This document shows positions 1-8,275 of a stretch of 64,000 nt of DNA, piece by piece. The DNA is from Nocardia sp. NBC_01503 (GTDB lineage: Bacteria; Actinomycetota; Actinomycetes; Mycobacteriales; Mycobacteriaceae). The notes beneath the pieces are model-generated. The model had not been told where the DNA came from. It saw only the letters and a list, made by a program, of their open reading frames with translations, and ran no database searches. A program made the position numbers and the translations under genes. Each line of letters begins with the position of its first letter. Position 1 is the stretch's first letter. Where the stretch lies: positions 744,001 to 808,000 of the forward strand of contig NZ_CP109596.1 in NCBI RefSeq assembly GCF_036327755.1. Direction: 5' to 3'.

Positions 1-2
1 AG

Positions 3-425
3 CGATTACGTGAATTCCTGCGATATGAGCGCAGCAGCCGCGGCACCACACTGCTGCTCACCACGCACGATATGGGCGATATCGAGCGACTCTGCGAACG
101 GGTGCTGGTGGTCGACCAGGGCAGTCTGGTCTACGACGGATCCCTCACCGGACTGGCCGCCACCGTCGGGGCGCACCGGGTACTCACCGTCGACCTGGCC
201 GAGCCCACGGCCGATCTCACCGATCTGCCGGGTGCGAAACTGCTCGACAGCGAGGGCGGCGGTATCCGCCAGCGACTCGCCTTCGATACCGAGAGCACCA
301 CGGCCGCCCAGCTACTCGCGGCGGTCTCGGCGCGAGCGGAGGTGCGGGACCTCTCCATCGAAGAGCCCGATATCGAGGATGTGGTGCGCCGCATCTACGA
401 GGCCGCGGCGCACCCGCTCTCCTGA
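3..425 (+). CDS. ABC transporter ATP-binding protein, C-terminal part (cut by window start)
   Basis: The frame is open from the first bases, so the gene begins before the window. The visible 140 residues start just before the H-loop: a hydrophobic TTLLLTTHDM strand supplies the switch histidine, followed by the usual ERLCERVLVVDQG segment and a C-terminal tail typical of ABC-2 type exporter ATPases (DrrA/CcmA-like). The Walker A, signature and Walker B motifs lie outside the window. The protein would hydrolyse ATP at the inner face of the membrane to power an exporter; the permease partner is probably also upstream. The substrate cannot be inferred. The next gene converges on it after 22 bases. 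Confidence 0.8.
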   Translation, partial: RLREFLRYERSSRGTTLLLTTHDMGDIERLCERVLVVDQGSLVYDGSLTGLAATVGAHRVLTVDLAEPTADLTDLPGAKLLDSEGGGIRQRLAFDTESTTAAQLLAAVSARAEVRDLSIEEPDIEDVVRRIYEAAAHPLS

Positions 426-447
426 GCGCGTCGAAAATGGTTGGCGA

Positions 448-1110
448 TCAGGACAGCTCGGAGTCGTTGCGCAGCCCCTGCTCCGGTTCGTTCGGTCCCT
501 GATCCAATCGGAACGGCGGATACGCGTCGGTCATCAGACTCGCGTAGGCGTAAACCCGGATCGCCCAGCGATTGATACCGAGCACGAAATCGTAGAGCCC
601 GCGCGGATATCGACCGGTGAATAGCAATCCGATCGCCGCCACGATGATCAGGATCGGCAGCAGTGTCATCTGGTACCGGCCGCCACCCAGCAACGCGGCC
701 AGGATCAGATAGTGCGGAATCGCCAGCAGCCACCATTTGATCAGGACCAGCCAGCGGTTCAACTGTTCCGGATAGTCGACCTCCAGATCCGCCGGATAGT
801 TCGGATCGGGTTGCAGGCCGAACGGTGGGTACCGATCGGTCCCCAGCACGGTGTAACCGTAGAACCGCACCCGCCAGGCCCAACGCTTCACGCCCACATT
901 GAAATCGAAGAGCGCGCGCGGGAACTTGCCGGTGAACAGAATTGCGAAGAAGGCCACGATGGTGACGACGAAGTAGGCGATGTACAGGAAGATCAGCACG
1001 ATCACGTGTGGAATCGCGAGAATCCACTTGACCAGCCACATCCAGCGGGACAACCCCGGATCGAGATCGCCGCGCACCCGGACGGGATAACCGGGAGCAC
1101 TTGGTTGCAT
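448..1110 (-). CDS. DUF4389 membrane protein with two repeats of the domain
   Basis: This 220-residue protein contains two copies of one unit: a hydrophobic stretch ending in FTGKFPRALFDF or FTGRYPRGLYDF, then a tryptophan-rich helix (VKRWAWRVRFYGY and INRWAIRVYAYA), then a TDRYPPF or TDAYPPF turn. This is the DUF4389 pattern. About four transmembrane segments are visible (roughly residues 24-60 and 120-165), so it is an inner-membrane protein. No function is known for the family. The ATG at 1110 has a GAGGGG stretch about ten bases upstream. The 278 bases before the conservon on the other side hold no gene, only the presumed divergent promoters. Confidence 0.75.
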   Translation of the reverse strand: MQPSAPGYPVRVRGDLDPGLSRWMWLVKWILAIPHVIVLIFLYIAYFVVTIVAFFAILFTGKFPRALFDFNVGVKRWAWRVRFYGYTVLGTDRYPPFGLQPDPNYPADLEVDYPEQLNRWLVLIKWWLLAIPHYLILAALLGGGRYQMTLLPILIIVAAIGLLFTGRYPRGLYDFVLGINRWAIRVYAYASLMTDAYPPFRLDQGPNEPEQGLRNDSELS

Positions 1111-1388
1111 GATGCGACACCCCTCTCGAGCGTCGGCGACCGAAGGGTCGGCCGCCGGAAACAGCGGTGCTGCCGTTGTTCACCCCATTGTCTTCCCGGG
1201 GACGTCAAGATCACATCTGGTTCTCACCGATTGTGAGCATATTTGTAATAGCGCAAACCCGGTCGAGTTCCACCAGCCACACCGGTCACCGTTCGAATTG
1301 CGGCGACCGCCAGATTGTGCGACGTTGCTGATAATTCCCCGTGCGCTCGATCCGAGTCGGCACGGACGGCCGATGTTCAGGAGTGAGT

Positions 1389-3989
1389 GTGAATTTGCGT
1401 CCGGCACGTTTGTTGCCGCACGGTAACGTAATCCTCACGCCTGCATCGGAATTCCTGCGGCCACCCACAATTCGCGCGCGGCTGCGCCGTATTCTGCTGG
1501 TCGCGGTGGTGCTGGTGCTGGCGCTGCTGGCGGTCATCATCAATGGCGAGATCGGGCGCTACCGCGATACCGGAAGTGCCGCGCACGCGGTCGATCTCGC
1601 GCTCTCGGTGCAGGATCTGGTGCATGAACTGCAGCGCGAGCGCGGCCTCACCAATGGTCTGCTCGGCGGTGACGGATCGGTGCGGCCCGCGGTCGCGGCC
1701 GAACGACTCGCGGTGGATACCGCTCTGCGGCAATTGAATTCCGAGCTCGGCGAGAACGCCCCCGGCACGGACCAGGTGCGCGCCGCACTCGATCAGCTCT
1801 CCGGAATCAGCGCCAAACGCGGCGATGTGGATGCCAACCGCGTCGACCGATCGGCCTCGTTCACCTTCTACACCAGTGCGATTCTGGCCTTGAACCAAGC
1901 CCGGCCCGGGCTGGAGACCGCGCAGGACAGCAGACTCTGGCGCGGGATGCAGACGCTCTATGCCCTCGGCGATGTCAAGGAGCTCACCGGACAGCAGCGC
2001 GGCTTTCTCAATGGCGTCTTCGCCGCGGGCGGATTCGGCACCGGCGAGTACGTGCAGTTCCTCGATATCCGCGCCGGAAAACAATCCGCCATTACGGCTT
2101 TCGAACGCAATGCCACCTCCGAGGAGCGCTCCCAGCTCTATGCCGCCATGCGCACCGACGAATCGGTGCGCGCCGCCGAGGCCGAGGCGGTCGCCATCGG
2201 ATCGATGCGCGGACCGCTGCTGGAGCAGGTGAATCCGGCCGACTGGTGGCGTGAGATGACCTCGGTCATCGACTCCGAGCGCGGGGTACAGCGCTTCGTC
2301 GGCGATGAGATCCACACCCGCGCGGCCGAACTGCGGCGGCACGCGGCCCTGGAGCTGGGCCTCTACGTACTGGCCGCACTGACCGCCATCTGCGCCATGG
2401 TGGCGGTGGTGGTCACCACCGCGCGCGCCATTGTGCGACCGCTGGCCGATCTCGCCGCCGAGGCGGACGCGGTGGCCGAACAGCGGCTGCCACAGCTCAT
2501 CGCCGAATGGCAGGACAGCTCCGGCGGCGATCCGGCGCCACCCGAACCGGTCCGGGCCGATGCGGCGGCGGGGACCGAAATCCTCTCGGTGGCAAAGGCT
2601 TTGGATCGCGTCCAGGCCACCGCCTTCGAACTCGCCTCGGCGCAGGCGCGACTGCGCCGCAATACCACCGAATCGCTGTCGAATCTGGCCCGGCGCAATC
2701 AGAATCTGGTGCGCCGCCAACTCGGGTTGATCAGTGATTTCGAGCGCGAGGAGCTCGATCCCAAGGCGCTGTCCAATCTCTTCGAACTCGACCATCTGGC
2801 GACGCGCATGCGCCGCAATGCCGAGAGCCTGCTGGTGCTGGTCGGCGAGTCCAGTCCGCGCCGCTGGTCGCAGTCCATCGCACTCACCGATGTGATCCGG
2901 GCGGGCCTGTCCGAAGTGGACGACTACCGCCGCGTGGTCTTGCGCCGCGTGGATGACGCCGCCATCGCGGGCTCGGCGGTGAGCGAGCTCGCGCATATGC
3001 TCGCCGAGCTCATCGAGAACGGATTGTCCTTCAGCCCACCGGATCTCGAGGTGGAGATCTATGGCCGCCGCCAGGGTGGGCGGTACCTCATCGCCATTGT
3101 CGATCACGGTGTCGGCATGCCGCCGGACCAACTCGCCGTCGCCAACGCGCGCCTGCGCGGTGAGGCCGACTTCCTGGTCGCCCCCACCCGCTATCTCGGT
3201 CATTTCGTCGTCGGCCGACTCGCGAAGCGGCTGGGTATCGAGGTGGAACTGACCGTCTCACCCGTGAGCGGTGTGGTGGCCCGACTGTTCCTGCCCGAGG
3301 CCCTGCTCGGCGAACAGGCCCGGCCCGCCATTCCCGAACTCGGCACACTCGACGCCAAACACGCTGCCACGGCGGAGCTTCCGGCCGTCATGCCCGAACC
3401 CACGTACGGTCGCCACCGGCCCGCACTGCCCGCGCCCGCCGAACCCGCGGTGGCACCGGCCGACCGCGAGACCGATCGCAATGCCGAGATCGCCTTCACC
3501 ACCGGGACGCTGAGCACCGCCGCGGTCATCGAGCCGGTGGACCCGCGCGGTCGATACGCCAATGGCGCACGAACGGTACCGACGGCCGGAAGCGCGGCCA
3601 AGCTCATACCCCTCGGCGAGGCCATCGATCGCGGTGGCGTGCCACCGATTCCGGCCGCGCCCGCCGCCGATACCGTTTCGAACGGGCCGACCTCACCGGA
3701 TGACACTTCAGGTGTTACGGGTTCCGCCCCGCAGGTGCAACGCACACGAAACGGTCTCGTCAAGCGCAGCAGGAAGACTCGTGAGAATTCGGGTGCCACG
3801 CCGGGTGGCGCCCAACCCGCGCCGCCGTCCCCGCCCACCGCCCCGCATATCGATCGCACCCCGGATGAGGTGCGCAGCATGCTGGCCGGTTTCCGCGCCG
3901 GGCATCAGCGCGGCGAACGCGGTGTGCCACACGGTGATACGGGCGCATCATCCCGGCCCGGCACGAATACCCAGGAGGACCGCAGGTGA
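1389..3989 (+). CDS. Conservon sensor histidine kinase-like protein (CvnA type)
   Basis: First gene of a four-gene conservon. From the GTG at 1389 (AGGAG five bases upstream) the protein is 866 residues; an earlier GTG at 1341 is possible but has no clear ribosome site. Order: TM helix about 35-51, a nitrate/nitrite-sensor-like (NIT) extracellular domain, second TM about 323-345, HAMP-like linker, helical dimerisation region (RRNQNLVRRQLGLI), then a HATPase domain with N box ELIENGLSFSPP near 540, a DHGVGMP box and a TRYLGHFVVGRLA box. A Pro/Ala-rich tail of over 200 residues follows. The usual phospho-accepting H-box is not evident, as is common in this family. It overlaps the next gene by 4 bases and probably signals to the downstream GTPase. 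Confidence 0.85.
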   Translation: MNLRPARLLPHGNVILTPASEFLRPPTIRARLRRILLVAVVLVLALLAVIINGEIGRYRDTGSAAHAVDLALSVQDLVHELQRERGLTNGLLGGDGSVRPAVAAERLAVDTALRQLNSELGENAPGTDQVRAALDQLSGISAKRGDVDANRVDRSASFTFYTSAILALNQARPGLETAQDSRLWRGMQTLYALGDVKELTGQQRGFLNGVFAAGGFGTGEYVQFLDIRAGKQSAITAFERNATSEERSQLYAAMRTDESVRAAEAEAVAIGSMRGPLLEQVNPADWWREMTSVIDSERGVQRFVGDEIHTRAAELRRHAALELGLYVLAALTAICAMVAVVVTTARAIVRPLADLAAEADAVAEQRLPQLIAEWQDSSGGDPAPPEPVRADAAAGTEILSVAKALDRVQATAFELASAQARLRRNTTESLSNLARRNQNLVRRQLGLISDFEREELDPKALSNLFELDHLATRMRRNAESLLVLVGESSPRRWSQSIALTDVIRAGLSEVDDYRRVVLRRVDDAAIAGSAVSELAHMLAELIENGLSFSPPDLEVEIYGRRQGGRYLIAIVDHGVGMPPDQLAVANARLRGEADFLVAPTRYLGHFVVGRLAKRLGIEVELTVSPVSGVVARLFLPEALLGEQARPAIPELGTLDAKHAATAELPAVMPEPTYGRHRPALPAPAEPAVAPADRETDRNAEIAFTTGTLSTAAVIEPVDPRGRYANGARTVPTAGSAAKLIPLGEAIDRGGVPPIPAAPAADTVSNGPTSPDDTSGVTGSAPQVQRTRNGLVKRSRKTRENSGATPGGAQPAPPSPPTAPHIDRTPDEVRSMLAGFRAGHQRGERGVPHGDTGASSRPGTNTQEDRR

Positions 3990-4414
3990 CGACCCACTAC
4001 CCCGAGACCGACCCGCACGCGTTCAATTGGCTGCTGGCCGATTTCGTGCGCGGCACCGACGGCGTCCGCGATGCCGTCGCCGTCTCCTCCGACGGCCTGC
4101 TCATGGCCATGTCCGAGGGGCTGGATCGAGCCGGGGCGGACCGACTCTCGGCGATTGTCTCCGGACTCACCAGCCTGGGCCGAAGTGCCTCGCGCAGTTA
4201 CGATTTCGACGGCCTGCGCCTCATCATGATCGAGATGGGCCGCGGTTTCCTGCTGGTGTCGTCCATGACCAATGGCAGCTGCGTCGGCGTCATCGCCGAC
4301 AGCAATGCCGATGTGGGCCTGGTCGGATATCAGATGGCCATTCTCGCCGAGCGCGCCGGGGCCCTGCTCACCCCCGCGCTCATTACCGAACTGCGGGAAT
4401 CGCTGGGCCGATGA
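3986..4414 (+). CDS. Roadblock/LC7 domain protein (CvnB type)
   Basis: A 142-residue protein with the single roadblock/LC7 fold: the N-terminal NWLLADFVRGTDGVRDAVAVSSDGLLMAMS and the central DRLSAIVSGLTSLG are typical of actinobacterial MglB-like proteins. Members of this family dimerise and act as regulators or GTPase-activating partners of the small GTPase encoded two genes downstream. The GTG start overlaps the kinase stop and the stop overlaps the next ATG, so the proteins are almost certainly co-translated in fixed ratio. It is cytoplasmic and has no signal peptide or TM segment. Confidence 0.88.
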   Translation: MTTHYPETDPHAFNWLLADFVRGTDGVRDAVAVSSDGLLMAMSEGLDRAGADRLSAIVSGLTSLGRSASRSYDFDGLRLIMIEMGRGFLLVSSMTNGSCVGVIADSNADVGLVGYQMAILAERAGALLTPALITELRESLGR

Positions 4415-4761
4415 ATGATTCGACCGGGGCCGACGAGGCCGACGCGCAGGTGGTGCGACCGTTCATGATGACCGCCGGACGCACCACGCCCCTGGTCGAC
4501 GGGCTGCGCATCGAAACCCTGGTGCGGGCCACCCCCGCCGCGCTCTCGGCGCCACTGCGCTTCGAATTGGAGCGGGTGGTGCGGCTGTGCCAGCGGCCGT
4601 ACTCCATTGCCGAGATCGGAGCCGCCCTGCGGGTACCGGTCGGCGTGGCGCGGGTACTGGTCAGCGATCTGGTCGCCGCCGGTCATGTGACGGTGAGCCA
4701 GGGCAGTGAATTGTCCATCTCCGCGATCGAAAGGATCCGGGATCTTGTTCGGGCACTCTGA
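4411..4761 (+). CDS. DUF742 protein (CvnC type)
   Basis: The ATG at 4411 overlaps the preceding TGA. The 116-residue product carries the DUF742 signature: VRPFMMTAGRT near the N terminus, a middle section that reads like a degenerate winged helix (SIAEIGAALRVPVGVARVLVSDLVAAGHV), and an ERIRDLVRAL C terminus. In conservons this component is thought to associate with the kinase and GTPase at the membrane. The frame stays open far upstream inside the kinase gene, but the coupled ATG and family length make this start convincing. Confidence 0.87.
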   Translation: MNDSTGADEADAQVVRPFMMTAGRTTPLVDGLRIETLVRATPAALSAPLRFELERVVRLCQRPYSIAEIGAALRVPVGVARVLVSDLVAAGHVTVSQGSELSISAIERIRDLVRAL

Positions 4762-5341
4762 GACACCCTCCCCCGCACCGCTCGCCTCCTCGGTGAAGAT
4801 CGTGGTCAGCGGCGGATTCGGGGTCGGTAAGACCACACTCATCGGGGCCATCTCCGAGATCGAGCCACTCGCCACCGAGGCCGCCATGACCGAGGTCTCG
4901 GTCGGCATCGACAATCCGGGCCGCGATACCGGCACGACCACCACGACGGTGGCATTGGACTTCGGCCGCATCACCTTGGACCGATCCCTGGTGCTCTACC
5001 TCTTCGGCACGCCGGGGCAGGAACGCTTCGAATTCCTCTGGGACGACCTGCTGGACGGAGCTCTCGGCGGAGTGATTCTGGTCGACACCGATCGCGTCGA
5101 AGACTGCTACCCGGTCCTGGACTACTTCGAGCAGCGCCGCACGCCATTCGTGGTGGCGGTCAACCGATTCGAGACCGCACCGGCCTTCGCACTCGACGAG
5201 GTCCGCGAAGCCCTCGACATCAACCCGAGCATCCAACTGCTGGAATGCGATGCGCGCGACCGGGAATCGGTGAAGACCGTCCTCGTTGCCCTGCTGGAAC
5301 AAATCCTCCAGTCGCGCCGCTCCCCCGCCCTCGCACGCTGA
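4745..5341 (+). CDS. Conservon small GTPase (CvnD type)
   Basis: About 198 residues from a TTG at 4745, preceded by AAGGA at 4730; a GTG at 4706 would add 13 residues overlapping the DUF742 gene. G1 is GGFGVGKTT, G3 is GTPGQERF, and the G4 position reads VNRF rather than NKxD, which is normal in this ATP/GTP-binding family. It is the output switch of the conservon: kinase and DUF742 protein at the membrane, roadblock protein as regulator, this protein cycling between nucleotide states. Some Streptomyces and mycobacterial homologues affect development, antibiotic production or surface properties; the target here is unknown. Confidence 0.87.
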   Translation: MFGHSETPSPAPLASSVKIVVSGGFGVGKTTLIGAISEIEPLATEAAMTEVSVGIDNPGRDTGTTTTTVALDFGRITLDRSLVLYLFGTPGQERFEFLWDDLLDGALGGVILVDTDRVEDCYPVLDYFEQRRTPFVVAVNRFETAPAFALDEVREALDINPSIQLLECDARDRESVKTVLVALLEQILQSRRSPALAR

Positions 5342-5390
5342 CCCCGAACGGAAATCTGCGGCTTCGAGGCACCCCCACCCACCCACAAAT

Positions 5391-5420
5391 CTGCCCCGAG
5401 TGCGCAAGCACTCGGGGCAG
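5391..5420. terminator. Hairpin terminator after conservon operon
   Basis: A perfect 13-bp stem (CTGCCCCGAGTGC and its complement) closed by a GCAA tetraloop. It lies 50 bases after the GTPase stop and 30 bases from the end of the oppositely oriented 39-codon ORF. It lacks a T-run, but a strong stem without U-tract is usual in actinobacteria. It probably serves both directions. Confidence 0.75.
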
Positions 5421-5450
5421 TGTCCCGAAAACCCTTCTGGGGATTAAGGT

Positions 5451-5570
5451 TTAGCGGCCGCCGAACGAACCGGTGAAGAGCGTGTCGAGGATGCCGCTGA
5501 ACGCAGCGGAACCGGTGTTGAACAGGCCGTTGAGGGCAGCGGAACCGGTATCGATGATGACGGGAATCAT
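5451..5570 (-). CDS. Small 39-residue protein with an internal TGSAA repeat
   Basis: An ATG at 5570 with an AGAGAGG ribosome site about ten bases upstream opens a 39-codon frame ending in TAA. After a short hydrophobic start (MIPVIID) the protein contains two copies of a TGSAA-(L/F)-(N/S)-G unit, then TGSF and GGR. The repeat is also clear at DNA level. The composition (small and hydrophobic residues, amphipathic spacing) suggests a membrane-active or secreted peptide, but this is inference. No family is recognised. Its 3' end faces the conservon terminator. Confidence 0.5.
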   Translation of the reverse strand: MIPVIIDTGSAALNGLFNTGSAAFSGILDTLFTGSFGGR

Positions 5571-5708
5571 AAGTTTTCAACCTCTCTGTTGGTCTCGCCG
5601 CCGTTCGGGATTTCCATCCGGCGACGTGACCCACCATTGCGGGGCTCCCTTACACAACCCTGGCCAGTAGCTGAGAGGTAGCTGAATTACGGTGTGTCGC
5701 CCGCCACA

Positions 5709-6029
5709 CTAGCGGGGCGAGTGACCGTCCGCCGCATACAGGCTGACTTCGCCGTCCTCCCCCAGAAAGGCGTTGACCAGCATCGTTCCCGAGGAGTGCA
5801 GCTCCTCCTGCGTCGGCGCGGCGGTGGTGACCGAGATCTGCGGTACCGCAGCCCAGTTCACGACATAGCGCTCCGGCGGTCCGTCGTCATTGGACAGGTG
5901 CGCGAGGCGGAAGACGGACACCCGTCGGCGAACAATCAGAGTGCGCACGACTTCGGCGATTCGCTCCGGGTCTTCCAGCGCGAACATGAAACCGAAGCGC
6001 AGCTCCGGTGAGGACGCATATGCGGGCAC
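5709..6029 (-). CDS. Hypothetical protein, 106 residues
   Basis: The frame gives a soluble 106-residue protein with alternating strands and helices (LRFGFMFALEDPERIAEVVRTLIVRRRVSVFRLAHL; RYVVNWAAVPQISVTTA). The pattern resembles a small alpha/beta sensory or regulatory domain, but no family is recognised. It has no signal peptide or TM helix. The start at 6029 is provisional because no good ribosome site is visible. It stands alone, divergent from the DUF4254 gene, with about 400 bases between them. Confidence 0.5.
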   Translation of the reverse strand: MPAYASSPELRFGFMFALEDPERIAEVVRTLIVRRRVSVFRLAHLSNDDGPPERYVVNWAAVPQISVTTAAPTQEELHSSGTMLVNAFLGEDGEVSLYAADGHSPR

Positions 6030-6437
6030 AAATACCCAGGCTAACCGAGTACGCCACGCACCGCTTCCGGCGCGCCGCGCCGATAGCTATTCATAAGCTC
6101 GAGTAACGGGCTCGGCAGCACCGCGGGTGACGATCAGCCCACTTTCGCAGCACCCACGTGACCGAGTTGTAATGCTGTGTAACGATTCTCCGGCAGGTTC
6201 GCCGATCCAGCGCCGAATGGTTGCGCCCGTCCGACTATCGCGCTTTCCTGAATATGTCCCGTATTTCGGACAGTCTCCCCATCGCACCGTCGCGAATTTC
6301 CCGGTTTCTTCACCGTGCCGTTTGTGGTGGGCTGTGCGTCCCGGCATGCGGGCCTGCGCCGGAGCCGAGGGGAGCCCCTCCCCGAAACCTCCTCGGCTCT
6401 GGCGCATCCAAAACTGCACTGGCTAAGGGTGGGAAAT
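6030..6437. other. Long intergenic leader with a large hairpin at 6355-6406
   Basis: Over 400 bases without a convincing gene separate two divergent genes. The only strong structure is a 16-bp stem with one G-T wobble (5' arm 6355-6370, 3' arm 6391-6406), whose loop itself contains a GGGGAG/CTCCCC mini-hairpin. It ends 31 bases before the ATG at 6438, so it would lie in the leader RNA of the DUF4254 gene. It could be an attenuator or terminator. No known riboswitch pattern is recognised. Confidence 0.45.
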
Positions 6438-7049
6438 ATGGCAACCGAATACACCGGTACGGGGTACGGAGCCGAGCTTCCATCGCCGACAACGCTGCTG
6501 CGCGCCTTCCGGGAACCCGTCGCCACCCTCCTCTCCGACCCCGCCGCCGACCCGCGCCTCCGAGAGGTGCTGGAAGCGGCCCATGACCTGGTGCAATGCC
6601 ATGAGCGACGACACCGCGCGCAGGAGGCGGCACACGCCGCCGGAGCCACGCCACGACGGGTGACCGACTGCGTTCAAACGGTTGAGGAGATCGACGCGCG
6701 CCGAACCGAACTGGTGGCCCGCATCGACGAATGGGTGGCGATCAATATCCCGCATCGCACCGGGGCCTCACTTCATACCGAGACCCTCGGCGCGGTGATC
6801 GACCGCATGGCAGCGAAATGGGTTGCGGCACAACAGGCTTTGGGAGTTCCGCCACCGGACACGGCGCCCCGGCTCAAACTCACCGAGGGACGCGGACGGC
6901 GACGCGGCAGTCCGCACCTGGGCGAGCCGCCCCGGCGCGCGGACAGCGAGGCGCACCTGCAGTGGTATCGCCTGGCCGAACTCGCCGACGGATACCGGGA
7001 TCTCATCACCGAGGTGGCACAGCACCGCAGGCGCCTACCGGTGTGGTGA
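6438..7049 (+). CDS. DUF4254 domain protein
   Basis: The start chosen is the ATG at 6438 with TAAGGGTGGG just upstream; the frame is open further 5' but that part runs through the leader hairpin. The 203-residue product has the DUF4254 layout: a first helix pair around HDLVQCHERRHRAQE, and a later LHTETLGAVIDRMAAKWVAA segment that matches the family's conserved helix. Members occur in several bacterial groups, often near cell-surface or sugar genes, and have no established activity. Only 89 bases separate it from galT, so the two could share a transcript. Confidence 0.7.
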   Translation: MATEYTGTGYGAELPSPTTLLRAFREPVATLLSDPAADPRLREVLEAAHDLVQCHERRHRAQEAAHAAGATPRRVTDCVQTVEEIDARRTELVARIDEWVAINIPHRTGASLHTETLGAVIDRMAAKWVAAQQALGVPPPDTAPRLKLTEGRGRRRGSPHLGEPPRRADSEAHLQWYRLAELADGYRDLITEVAQHRRRLPVW

Positions 7050-7138
7050 GAACCCGCTCACGATCAACCTCCCTATGCTGAAGGCCGGCTCCACTCCCGC
7101 ACGGCCGTCCGAGCTTCCAGCATGGAGGAGGTACGACC

Positions 7139-8275
7139 TTGAGCGCACACGCCCCGGTCAGCGGCTCGACCGCCGGTCTCGGCCGATTCCACCGCACCCT
7201 GCGCACCCTCGCCGACGGTCGGCGGATCCGGTACTACGACACCGGACCCGTGCCGCGCACAGCCGTCGACACCCGTGAGCTGCCACCCGCCACCACACAT
7301 TCACAGACCCGGTTCGACCCGCTGCTCGGGCAGTGGGTGGTGGTGGCCTCGCACCGGCAGGCCCGCACCTTCCTGCCGCCCGCGGACCTGTGCCCGCTCT
7401 GTCCGTCCACACCCGAACGGCCGACCGAGATCCCGGAGAGCGACTACCAGGTCGCGGTGTTCGACAACCGGTTTCCCTCGCTGTCCGGCCATCCCGCCGA
7501 GTTTCCTCCGACGGTGGATGGTTCACCGATCACCCTGCTGCGCAATGGTTTCGGACACTGCGAAGTGGTGTGCTTCACCAGCGATCACAACTCCTCGTTC
7601 GCTCAGCTCGACCCGGCACGGGCTCGACTGGTCCTGGATGCGTGGGCCGACCGCACCGCCGAACTCGGGGCGAAAGACGGTGTGGCACAGGTTTACTGCT
7701 TCGAGAACCACGGCGAGGAGATCGGGGTGACCCTCGCGCACCCGCACGGGCAGATCTACGCCTACCCGTTCGTGGCTCCGCGCGTCACGGCTATCACCCG
7801 CAACCTCGCCGAGTATCGGAAAGCACACGGCGGCAATCTCTTCGGTGACCTGCTCGAGACCGAACGCACCGCCCGGATTCGCGTGGTCGCGGAGAACTCC
7901 GAATGGACCGCGTTCGTACCGCCTTTCGCCCGCTGGCCGTACGAGGTCACGTTGCAACCGCGGCGCCGCACGGCGGATATCCCCGACCTGGACGACGCGC
8001 AACGCGATGGCTTCGCCGAGCTGTACCTCGATATCCTCGGCCGCTTCGCTCGCCGCTTCGACACACCCATGCCGTATATCGCCGCCTGGAACCAACCACC
8101 CACGCCCCGAGCCGAACTCCCCCGCGACGACTGGTGGCTGCACCTGCAGGTCTTCTCCTTCCGTCGCGCCGCGAACAAACTCAAATACCTCGCGGGCTCG
8201 GAATCCGGTATGGGGGTGTTCATCAGCGACACCCTGCCCGAGACCGTCGCGGCGGAGTTGCGGGAGCTGGCGTGA
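7139..8275 (+). CDS. galT: Galactose-1-phosphate uridylyltransferase
   Basis: Transfers UMP from UDP-glucose to galactose-1-phosphate in the Leloir pathway (cytoplasm). The 378-residue protein has the catalytic HPHGQ loop at 201-205, in which the second histidine (203) is the uridylylated residue, and a CPLC pair at 85-88 that fits the zinc site of the family. FENHG at 188-192 is another family hallmark. Translation starts at TTG 7139, supported by a strong GGAGGAGG site eight bases upstream. The stop overlaps the possible GTG start of galK. No galE is visible in the window, so UDP-galactose must be epimerised by a gene elsewhere. Confidence 0.95.
   Translation: MSAHAPVSGSTAGLGRFHRTLRTLADGRRIRYYDTGPVPRTAVDTRELPPATTHSQTRFDPLLGQWVVVASHRQARTFLPPADLCPLCPSTPERPTEIPESDYQVAVFDNRFPSLSGHPAEFPPTVDGSPITLLRNGFGHCEVVCFTSDHNSSFAQLDPARARLVLDAWADRTAELGAKDGVAQVYCFENHGEEIGVTLAHPHGQIYAYPFVAPRVTAITRNLAEYRKAHGGNLFGDLLETERTARIRVVAENSEWTAFVPPFARWPYEVTLQPRRRTADIPDLDDAQRDGFAELYLDILGRFARRFDTPMPYIAAWNQPPTPRAELPRDDWWLHLQVFSFRRAANKLKYLAGSESGMGVFISDTLPETVAAELRELA

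Noticed and set aside
1377..3203. A 608-codon open frame antisense to the conservon kinase
   Set aside because: It mirrors codon periodicity of a high-GC gene on the other strand; its translation has no recognisable domain, while the sense frame has clear kinase motifs.
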